Below are positions 27,608-34,716 of a stretch of DNA of 64,000 bases, piece after piece; positions within the stretch are counted from its first letter, which is position 1; every line of letters begins with the position of its first letter. Origin of the DNA: Luteitalea pratensis. GTDB lineage: Bacteria; Acidobacteriota; Vicinamibacteria; Vicinamibacterales; Vicinamibacteraceae. The translations under genes and the position numbers were made by a program. The notes below the pieces were generated by a model. It was not told where the DNA came from. It searched no databases and saw only the letters and a list, made by a program, of their open reading frames with translations. The stretch is from assembly GCF_001618865.1 (NCBI RefSeq), contig NZ_CP015136.1:1709001-1773000 (forward strand). Reading direction: 5' to 3'.

Positions 27608-28687
27608 TCACTGTGGACACGGCGGGCCGTCGGCGATCTGCGCGACGCGGGCCTGGAATACCGTCACCCAAGCGCTCACCGCGCCGTACCGCGGCTCGAA
27701 TCGGGCGCCGCGAAACAGGCTGGCGAGCTGCGCGCCCGAGAGTGCCTGCAGGCGCTCGGCGAGGAAGCGCCGGCCCGCCTCCGACACACGCACTGGCACG
27801 AAGGTGGCCCCGCCATGCGGCAGGTCGGGCATGCCGATCTCACAGCGGGCCCGATCGGTCCAGATCGCCGCACTGCGCCAGGCTGCGAGGTTGACCTTGC
27901 GCGGCCCGAACGTGGCTCCGACGTCCTGCAGCATGGCCATCGGCATCGCGCACCGGCCATCCTTGCCTGGCGGTCCGCTGAGGCAGATCAGGCGCTGGTT
28001 CTCCGACTTGTTGTCCCAATGCGCCAGGAACACGGCGATCAATCGCAGCGCGTCGGCATGCGTGGGCGATGCCGTCCGGACGCGCGCGAACTCGTGGAAG
28101 GTCCATCCTTCGACGGTGTCGGTTTCGATCTTCTCGCCATCGAACCGGCGTTCCACCGACACCCATTCGAAGTCCACCGCGCGGTCGCTTCGGGCGACTC
28201 GCTCGTAGAGTCCGCCCGCCCGCGCGAGTGTGACCGCGGCGATCGTGGCAAACGGCGACCACGGGCAACCGTGGCAGCGGACACGGCGCACGAAGCCGAC
28301 GTGATCGGCGCCGAAGCCGAGGGCGAGGAGCAGCCGGGACGCCGCGACTTCGCCGTGCGGCTCGGGCCCGGCGTACTTGACTCGCAACAACTCGCCGGAG
28401 GGCAGGGCACAGGTGAACTTGGGCACGCTGCCATGCAGCGGAGTCATCTTGAACGTGCAGGTCACGTCATCAGGCAGCTTGTCGGGCGGTCGCGACAGGT
28501 CGGCCGCATTGGGCGACACATCGGGCGCCTGCCAGACGACGGCCCGGGCGAGGGCGTCGTTGCGGGCGGCCGTGGTCCATCGAGCACCATCGGCGGACCC
28601 GACCGCTCCGATGGCCGCGACGCACGCACACACTGCGACCGCAGTGTGAATGCCCGCCGCCGGGACTCGCAGACCGAGGACACGCAT
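27608..28687 (-). CDS. secreted protein-kinase-like protein
   Basis: From ATG 28687 the protein has 359 residues and a signal peptide (TAVAVCACVAAIGAVGSADG). I know no exact family, but kinase-fold landmarks appear in the right order: a lysine in LLRVKYAG (Lys104), a Glu in a helix (PHGEVAASRLLLALGF, Glu113), a catalytic-loop match HWDNKSEN (H223-x-D225-x-K227-x-x-N230) and a metal-site match LQDVGATFG (D255-V-G, like DFG). Several cysteines (RCHGCPW, TCTF, FTCA) could form disulfides, consistent with export. The closest relatives may be HipA-, Fam20- or PI3K-like atypical kinases. The substrate is unknown. It converges on the phosphoesterase across heptamer arrays. Confidence 0.6.
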   Translation of the reverse strand: MRVLGLRVPAAGIHTAVAVCACVAAIGAVGSADGARWTTAARNDALARAVVWQAPDVSPNAADLSRPPDKLPDDVTCTFKMTPLHGSVPKFTCALPSGELLRVKYAGPEPHGEVAASRLLLALGFGADHVGFVRRVRCHGCPWSPFATIAAVTLARAGGLYERVARSDRAVDFEWVSVERRFDGEKIETDTVEGWTFHEFARVRTASPTHADALRLIAVFLAHWDNKSENQRLICLSGPPGKDGRCAMPMAMLQDVGATFGPRKVNLAAWRSAAIWTDRARCEIGMPDLPHGGATFVPVRVSEAGRRFLAERLQALSGAQLASLFRGARFEPRYGAVSAWVTVFQARVAQIADGPPCPQ

Positions 28688-28858
28688 GTGCACGGACGTG
28701 CTGCAAGGCTGATGCCCGCGGATGGTCCCGAACGACGCGAAAACGGCCCTGGACCAAGGGTGGCAGCAGGCGTAGCGTTCGGCTGCCTGTGCGGGTGTGC
28801 GGCCCTGATCTCGCTCCGTCCGGCGCCGCGCGGCGATGCGGTAGCATTCCGAACCGTG

Positions 28859-30883
28859 ATGTACAGATCAGCGGCGGTCCTGTGGGGCGTGGCGGCCGCA
28901 CTCGGCGCGGGCATGTCGGTGGCGCAACCGCTGCCAGACGTCGCCTTCCTGCAGCAACGGGCTGTTGCGGCCCCGGCGGCGCTGCCGTCGTCCGATGTCG
29001 GCGCGAGCCCGTCCGTCCGGCCGGCGCCCCCGGAAGGCGCCACACTCGTCGCGTCCGGACCGGGAGGCAATGCCGCCGCAGTTGTTGGCGACGGTCTGCG
29101 CGTGTGGCGCAACGGCGCGTGGCAGGCCGAGCGGCTACGCAACGCACACGGGGGCTGGGATCCACGCACGATCACCGCAATCGCGTTCGACGTCCGCGGC
29201 CGTCTCTGGGTCGCCTCGCCGCAGGGACTCGGTGTGCAAGAGCCGGAGGGCTGGCGCTTCATCGACCCGGCGCGCGGGCTGCCCGTCCTCGACGTCACCT
29301 CGATGGCCGCGGCGCCCGACGGCGCCATGTGGGTCGGGAGCCGGCGTGGAGCCGTCCGCATCGCGCCGGATGGCGCCTACGAGTACCGGCAGGGGCGACG
29401 CTGGCTGCCACACGACGAGATTCGCGGCGTCACCGTCGATGCGAGCGGCACGGCCTGGTTCGACACGGCTGGTGGGCGAGCTGGAATCGAAGCTCGCCCG
29501 ACGACGCTCGCGGCCAAGGCCGCGGCGTTCGAGGACGCCATCGATCGCCATCACCGGCGGACGCCATACGGCTACGTGGTCGAGGCGCACCTGAAGACGC
29601 CGGGCGACGTCACCACGGCCTTCACCACCGACAACGACAACGACGGGCTGTGGACCGGCATGTACGGCGCGGCGGAGTGCTTCGCGTACGCAGCCACCCG
29701 CAGCGAGGCCGCACGGCAGCGCGCGCGCCGGGCCTTCGAGGCGCTGCGATTCCTCGTGGACGTGACGCGTGGTGGCGAGCACAGCCCGCCGGACGGATTC
29801 CCCGCCCGAAGCATCATGCCGATCAGCGGACGTGATCCCAACATCCAGGACAGTCCCGAGAACGACCGTCGCCGCCAGGCACGTGACGCGATGTGGAAGG
29901 TGATTGCGCCACGCTGGCCGCGCAGTGCCGATGGGCAGTGGTACTGGAAGTCCGACACCAGTTCGGACGAACTCGACGGGCATTACTTCTTCTATGCGCT
30001 GTACCACGATCTCGTCGCCCGCGACGATGCGGAACGGGCCGAGGTGGCAGCCGTGGTACGTCGCATCACCGATCATCTGCTCACACACGATTTCACGCTC
30101 GTCGATCACGATGGCAAGCCGACGCGCTGGGGCATGTTCGGTCCATCGGTGCTCAACGCCAGCCTGAACTGGACGGACGAGCGCGGACTCAACAGCCTGT
30201 CCATGCTCACGTACCTGCGCATCGCGCACCACGTCACCGGAGACGGGCGCTACGACGCCGCGGCGTCGACGCTGGTGAGCCGTCATGGCTACGCGATGAA
30301 CCTGTCGCACCCGAAGGTCACTCTCGGCGTGGGCGGCGGCAACCAGTCCGACGACGAGATGGCGTTCATGAACTACTACCACCTGCTCAAGTACGAGCGG
30401 GATCCGGTGGTGCGAGCTGCGGCCGCCAGGTCGCTGCACGGGTACTGGCAGCTGGAACGGCCGGAACGCAACCCGTTCTTCAATCTCGTTGCGGCGGTTT
30501 CGCTGAAGGATCAGACGTTCACCTCCGCGTTCGAGGTCGAATCGTTGGCGTTGCCTGACGCGTCATGGCTCGACGACACGCTGGATACGTTGCGACGTTT
30601 CCCGGTGGATCTCGTCGATCACGGCCTCGAGAATTCCCATCGGCTCGATGTCCGCCGGCTCGACGCACACGTCCGCCCGGACGCGGCCACGCCGGTGGGG
30701 GTACGTGCGAGCGATGGCAAGGTGCTGCCGGTCGACGAGCGTATGGTGTTCCACTGGAACGTCGACCCGTTTGCGCTCGATCACAAGGGCACCGACAGCC
30801 GTCTCGCCGATGGCACCTCGTACCTGCTCCCGTACTACATGGCGCTGCATCACGGCGTGATTGCCGCGTCGCCACCACCGTAG
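28859..30883 (+). CDS. exported propeller-repeat protein with alpha/alpha-toroid-like C-terminal domain
   Basis: This is a 674-residue protein with a signal peptide (WGVAAALGAGMSVAQP). Residues about 60-205 contain two-component-regulator-propeller (Reg_prop) units (ITAIAFDVRGRLWVASPQGL, VTSMAAAPDGAMWVGSRRG, IRGVTVDASGTAWFDTAGG). Residues about 220-670 are helical with glycosidase-like aromatic/acidic motifs (FTTDNDNDGLWTGMYGAAE, SDELDGHYFFYALYHDL), consistent with an (alpha/alpha) toroid and possibly a sugar-active site. There is no kinase domain, so this is not a two-component sensor. A 9-bp perfect hairpin (29474-29499) sits at the linker between the two domains. Function unknown. Confidence 0.7.
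   Translation: MYRSAAVLWGVAAALGAGMSVAQPLPDVAFLQQRAVAAPAALPSSDVGASPSVRPAPPEGATLVASGPGGNAAAVVGDGLRVWRNGAWQAERLRNAHGGWDPRTITAIAFDVRGRLWVASPQGLGVQEPEGWRFIDPARGLPVLDVTSMAAAPDGAMWVGSRRGAVRIAPDGAYEYRQGRRWLPHDEIRGVTVDASGTAWFDTAGGRAGIEARPTTLAAKAAAFEDAIDRHHRRTPYGYVVEAHLKTPGDVTTAFTTDNDNDGLWTGMYGAAECFAYAATRSEAARQRARRAFEALRFLVDVTRGGEHSPPDGFPARSIMPISGRDPNIQDSPENDRRRQARDAMWKVIAPRWPRSADGQWYWKSDTSSDELDGHYFFYALYHDLVARDDAERAEVAAVVRRITDHLLTHDFTLVDHDGKPTRWGMFGPSVLNASLNWTDERGLNSLSMLTYLRIAHHVTGDGRYDAAASTLVSRHGYAMNLSHPKVTLGVGGGNQSDDEMAFMNYYHLLKYERDPVVRAAAARSLHGYWQLERPERNPFFNLVAAVSLKDQTFTSAFEVESLALPDASWLDDTLDTLRRFPVDLVDHGLENSHRLDVRRLDAHVRPDAATPVGVRASDGKVLPVDERMVFHWNVDPFALDHKGTDSRLADGTSYLLPYYMALHHGVIAASPPP
29474..29499. 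repeat. REP-like hairpin inside a coding sequence
   Basis: GGGCGAGCT (29474-29482) and AGCTCGCCC (29491-29499) are perfect inverted copies with an 8-bp loop. They lie at the domain linker (about residue 205) of the propeller protein. The shape recalls the intergenic GCGTCGAGC/GCTCGACGC palindromes. Confidence 0.55.
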
Positions 30884-30894
30884 GAAACGGGTAC

Positions 30895-31022
30895 CGGGGC
30901 GAACGCCGAACGCTGAACGCCGAACGCCGAGCAGCAGGGCCGCTGGCTGGTTTGTAGCCGTCGAGCCTCGAGCCTCGAGCCTCAAGCCTCAAGTCTCAGG
31001 TCTCAGGTCTCAGGTCTCAGGC
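30895..31022. repeat. mixed arrays between convergent genes (GAACGCC, CGAGCCT, CTCAGGT)
   Basis: GAACGCCGAACGCTGAACGCC opens the block. CGAGCCT/CAAGCCT units follow, and CTCAGGT units end it just before the minus-strand membrane protein stop. All have a 7-bp period. No gene is seen. Confidence 0.7.
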
Positions 31023-31044
31023 ACGAGGCATGACGATGAGGCAT

Positions 31045-31599
31045 TCAGATCTGCATCAGCAGCGCCGCCTTGCGGCGGGCGATGCGCCACCGGACAGCGG
31101 ACCAGAACCCGAGTCCGTAGCCGATCAGCAACGCTCCGGCCGCGAGCGATCCGGAGGCACCGGCCGACGCGATCCAACCGGACTCGCCGCCCCATCTCAG
31201 CCAGGCATCCCACAGCCGCCACGCGCCATACGCCAGCCGCGCGACCACGAGCATCGTCAACGCGCCCACCAGCCACCGGTTCGGCGTGAAGTACAGCTGA
31301 CCCGCCTGTGTCTCCCAATGGCTCAGCGACAGGCCGATCATGCCGAGCAACGCCCCGGCGAGAAGCGCCCCGGACGTGGCCGACAACGCAGACGGCACCC
31401 AGAGAGCGGTGATGGTCGACGTGATCACGACGACGCCCGCCGCGACCAGGAAACCACCGATATTGAGGTTGGCCACCCACGCGCGCGCCGGACCACGAGC
31501 CGTGCCCATCCGGTAGCGTTGCACCACCGAGACGGGCAACAGCACGAGCGGCAGCACCAAGGCGACAAGCACGAGCCCGACGATCAATGGCACGCTCAC
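31045..31599 (-). CDS. multi-pass membrane protein of unknown function
   Basis: This 184-residue protein starts at a GTG. About five hydrophobic helices are visible (residues about 3-24, 45-65, 72-92, 108-128 and 150-170), separated by short basic loops (QRYRMG, WRIARRKAA). FTPNRWLVGALTMLVVARLAYG slightly recalls CcdC/DUF1453-type proteins, but I am not sure. The end is marked by Arg/Lys-rich WRIARRKAALL. No operon partner is visible: the downstream neighbour converges and the upstream gap is long. Confidence 0.6.
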   Translation of the reverse strand: MSVPLIVGLVLVALVLPLVLLPVSVVQRYRMGTARGPARAWVANLNIGGFLVAAGVVVITSTITALWVPSALSATSGALLAGALLGMIGLSLSHWETQAGQLYFTPNRWLVGALTMLVVARLAYGAWRLWDAWLRWGGESGWIASAGASGSLAAGALLIGYGLGFWSAVRWRIARRKAALLMQI

Positions 31600-32056
31600 A
31601 GCCTAACGCGCTCGAGCTGTCATGCAAGCCCAGATCGATGTCCCAAAGCACGGCCTTGGTAACGCCGAGCAACATGTTGCGTTCGGCCCACCTGTCGCCG
31701 CAGATGGGCTTCGGTCAGCCATTCTCGAATTCCCGACTGCCGATCGCCTCCGAACGCCGGGCGGGTCGCCTCCACGGGGCGCCTCCACGGCACTCGGCGC
31801 GACCATCGGCTATCTGCGACTCCTGGCGCGAAGTCCCGTCGACTTGACTTGTGCCCCGTAGCCTTGGCGGGTGGAATCTCGACGGCCACATCAACCCCAG
31901 AGGAAGACGCAGGCGTCGAGCTTGCTCGGCGCTGACCGGTTCAGCTTTCTGCGTTTGGCGTCCGGCATTCGTTCGGGCAGCCGGCGCAGGATCCCCGACC
32001 GACTCCCAACGAATCCCAACTCCCGACTCCCGACTCCCAACTCCCGACTCCCGAAA
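31600..32056. other. 457-bp gap: dispersed element copy and CTCCCGA arrays, no clear gene
   Basis: The stretch holds one copy of the 54-bp dispersed element (31838-31889) and an ACTCCCG/ACTCCCA heptamer array (about 32018-32056). On the minus strand near 31610-31668 a short reading (TKAVLWDIDLGLHDSS) slightly resembles a HAD-hydrolase N-terminus and may be a gene relic. Nothing else coding is supported. Confidence 0.5.
31838..31889 (+). repeat. 54-bp dispersed element, copy 1
   Basis: It begins GTCGAC, contains CCCGTAGCCTTGGCG and ends TCGACGGCCAC. It aligns along its length with 48955-49008 and with the reverse complement of 60691-60744, with a 2-bp deletion and several substitutions. Confidence 0.65.
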
Positions 32057-33340
32057 TCAGATCCGCAAGAACACCTTGCGGTTGTACATCCAGTACAGCG
32101 TGCCCCAGTAGATGGCGAGCACCGCGACGCCCTCGACGAACGGGGCGGGACCGGTGCCGAACAGGTCGAAGATGCCCTGCCCCAGGTGCGTCTTGAACGA
32201 CGAGACGATGAACGACTCCCACAGGTGCGCGACCACGTATGCGGCGATCGAGTTGAGGCCGATCACGACGAGCGGGAAGGCCCAGCGGCGGTAGCCCTTC
32301 ATGTCGATGACCCACGAGAAACCCGCGAGCAGCAGGTAGCAGAGGCCACCACTGAACAGCGTCCAGGCCGGGGTCCAGATGCGCTTCACGATCGGGTTGA
32401 TGCCAGCCACGTGCAACACGACGCCAGCGGCGACCAGGGCGGCGCCGGTCACGAGCAGCCACTGCAGCGGGATTCGGGGCGACGCGCCGCGCAACTGGCG
32501 GCCGGCGATGAGGCCGAGGATCATCGTGCCGAGCGTCGGGATGAAGCTGAGGGTGAGGTAGCCACCGCGGTTGGCCACGAACAGCCGCTCCCGGGGGAAC
32601 AGGTTGAGGAACCAGGTGTCGAACGCCTGCCCGAGATTGGCGTTCTTGTTCCAGTGCGCCATCAGCCCGGTGTAGTGATGCGTCCAGTCGGCGGGCACGC
32701 CGACGGCAGCGAAGTCATAGCCGGCACCGGCGACAGGGAAGAGCGCCCACGCGAGCCAGTAGCCGCCGAGGATCACTCCCAGCGCGATCCAGAGACGGCG
32801 CGTCGACTGCGTCGCCAGCAGGAAGAGGAACGGGTAGCCCATGCCGATCTGCGACAGGGTGTCTTCGAAGGTGAAGTTGGTCTGCTGCCGACCCATCGAT
32901 CGCAGGAACACGCCGAGGGCGATGAGGATCAGCGAGCGCCACGCCGCGTGCGCGAAGGCCTTGCCGAAGCCGTCCTCGGCGACACGGCGCGCAAACGAGT
33001 AGGCGAGGGCGACGCCCACCAGCAGCGAGAACGACGGCTGGATGAGATCGTGGAGCGACGCACCCGCCCACGCGACGTGAGTCTGGTGGTACGCGAGCAC
33101 GTTGATCAACCAACTGCCGGGATACGCCGCCGCCACCTTGGCGAGCTGCAGCACCTCGGCCATCATCAGGAACATCACGAAGCCGCGGTAGGCGTCGACG
33201 GCGACGTTGCGGACCGTTGGAGCAGCAGCACCAGGCAGGGTCAGAGCCGCTCCGACCGCAGGCACTTCGCCCCGCTCGGACAGCGGGGCGCTACCATGCG
33301 CAGCCTCGGCGGTCTTTGTGTTGGGGGGAATGTCGTGCAT
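32057..33340 (-). CDS. DUF5009/HGSNAT-like membrane acyltransferase
   Basis: From ATG 33340 the protein has 427 residues, with about ten transmembrane segments after a 45-residue cytosolic start. The motif RNVAVDAYRGFVMFLMMAEV matches the first helix of the heparan-alpha-glucosaminide N-acetyltransferase/YeiB-like family (D-x-x-RG). The later ASLHDLIQPSFSLLVGVALAYS and IGLNSIAAYVVAHLWES are also typical. The family moves acetyl groups across membranes to amino sugars. The gene is the third member of the minus-strand run TonB receptor, M29 peptidase, acyltransferase. Substrate not determined. Confidence 0.8.
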   Translation of the reverse strand: MHDIPPNTKTAEAAHGSAPLSERGEVPAVGAALTLPGAAAPTVRNVAVDAYRGFVMFLMMAEVLQLAKVAAAYPGSWLINVLAYHQTHVAWAGASLHDLIQPSFSLLVGVALAYSFARRVAEDGFGKAFAHAAWRSLILIALGVFLRSMGRQQTNFTFEDTLSQIGMGYPFLFLLATQSTRRLWIALGVILGGYWLAWALFPVAGAGYDFAAVGVPADWTHHYTGLMAHWNKNANLGQAFDTWFLNLFPRERLFVANRGGYLTLSFIPTLGTMILGLIAGRQLRGASPRIPLQWLLVTGAALVAAGVVLHVAGINPIVKRIWTPAWTLFSGGLCYLLLAGFSWVIDMKGYRRWAFPLVVIGLNSIAAYVVAHLWESFIVSSFKTHLGQGIFDLFGTGPAPFVEGVAVLAIYWGTLYWMYNRKVFLRI

Positions 33341-33351
33341 GGGCACAGCTT

Positions 33352-33535
33352 AACGCCGAACGCCGAACGCAAGACGCTGGACGCTGGACGCTAGATATTA
33401 GCCGCCCAACCCGTCATACCTCATACCGCCTACCTACCGCTACCGATCGCCGCTTACGGCCTCCTGTGCTGCTGTCCTGTTGCCACCCTGTCCCTGAGCT
33501 CCTGAGCTCCTGTGTTCCTGTGTTCCTGAACCTCC
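33352..33535. repeat. mixed short arrays between acyltransferase and peptidase genes
   Basis: GAACGCC and GACGCTG units (33356-33395), then CTACCG-type units, then CCTGAGCT/CCTGTGTT octamers (33490-33530). They separate two same-strand genes. No coding potential seen. Confidence 0.6.
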
Positions 33536-33536
33536 C

Positions 33537-34649
33537 TTACCTCCGCGACGTCAGGTCGACCAGCTTGCCGTTCTTCACGAGCGTGGTCGAGCCGACGGTC
33601 ACCGTCGTGTCGGGGAAGAACAGCCACCGCACGCCGCCGCCACGGACCGCGCCACCGATCTCCTCGTTGTCGCCCAGGCTCAGGCGGACGACGGCGTCCC
33701 CGTAGCCGTAGTAGGGAAGCGCCGTCTGACCGGCGGGGACGACCAGCTTCGGGTTGAAGCCGAGGCCGAACTCCCGGAACTGCTTCGCCCCCGGCGCCGA
33801 CGCCAGGAAGGCGTCCAGCGCCGCCTGACCCTCGTCCGCGGTCGCCTTCACCACAAGTCCGTCCTTGATCTCGAGACGCGCGCGCGTCACCACCGTCGCG
33901 CCGAACCGGGCCTTTGGAACAACGAGCGTCCCCTGCACCGTCGACTCCAGTGGGGCCACGCGCAACACGCCTGCCGGCAACTCCACTTCGCGGTCCACGC
34001 GCACCTTCGCCTCCGCGATCCGCTCGCGCGACGCGTCGCCATCCTGCAGGTTGAAGGGCCGATCGCCGACGCGGAAGCGGATGTCCGTGCCCGCCGGCGT
34101 CGTCACCCTCGCCTCGGCCGAGCGCAACAGGCTGGCCGCGGCACGCTGCCGGCGGCCGAGCACCGCGTAGTCGATGTTCAGCGCATCGAGGTAGACCGCG
34201 TCGTAGGCCGGCGTGTGCGCGACCGGCAGTCCGTCGGCGTCACGGGTCCCGCCGTTCCAGTGGAAATGGATCTGCCGGCCCTTGCCCTCATCGAGCCATT
34301 TCGCGAGCAGGGCCCGTTCGGCGGGGCCGGTGTTGGCCGATTCGCCGGCCGGCAACCAGATGTAGACATCCGTGCGCGCCAGGCGGGCAGCGAGGTCCGC
34401 CGCGGGCGCGTAGGTCAGCGACTCCACGACCGCGCCGGCGGCCTCGAGTTGCTTCCGGACCACCGGCTCGAGCGCGCCGTAGGTCTGCGGGTCGTAACGC
34501 AACAGCACCCGCTCGCCCTTGCGCACCTCGAGGGAGCTCACGATGCGCGAGGCGAGCGTCTCCCACGGGAGATCCTGCGCCGCGGCGGTGTAGGACGACG
34601 TGCCGACGAGCAGCACGGAGGCAAGCAGTATTGGCAATGTTCGCTTCAT
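33537..34649 (-). CDS. exported M29-like aminopeptidase
   Basis: This 370-residue protein has a signal peptide (MKRTLPILLASVLLVGTSSYTAAAQ). The N-terminal Rossmann-like part (KGERVLLRYDPQTYGALEP) and the C-terminal core (FREFGLGFNPKL, YYGYGDAVVRLSLGDNEEIGG) match the AMPS/M29 thermophilic aminopeptidase family, in which Glu, His and Asp residues bind two metal ions. FGLGFNP is a family landmark, and the downstream GDN is consistent. Most M29 enzymes are cytosolic, so the signal peptide is notable. It lies 67 bp after the TonB receptor gene on the same strand and may digest peptides imported or captured by it. Confidence 0.82.
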   Translation of the reverse strand: MKRTLPILLASVLLVGTSSYTAAAQDLPWETLASRIVSSLEVRKGERVLLRYDPQTYGALEPVVRKQLEAAGAVVESLTYAPAADLAARLARTDVYIWLPAGESANTGPAERALLAKWLDEGKGRQIHFHWNGGTRDADGLPVAHTPAYDAVYLDALNIDYAVLGRRQRAAASLLRSAEARVTTPAGTDIRFRVGDRPFNLQDGDASRERIAEAKVRVDREVELPAGVLRVAPLESTVQGTLVVPKARFGATVVTRARLEIKDGLVVKATADEGQAALDAFLASAPGAKQFREFGLGFNPKLVVPAGQTALPYYGYGDAVVRLSLGDNEEIGGAVRGGGVRWLFFPDTTVTVGSTTLVKNGKLVDLTSRR

Positions 34650-34716
34650 GATGGTCTCTCTCTATCTTCAATCGATTCCCGATTCCCGATTCCGATTCCC
34701 GTTCCGTTCCCCGCCC

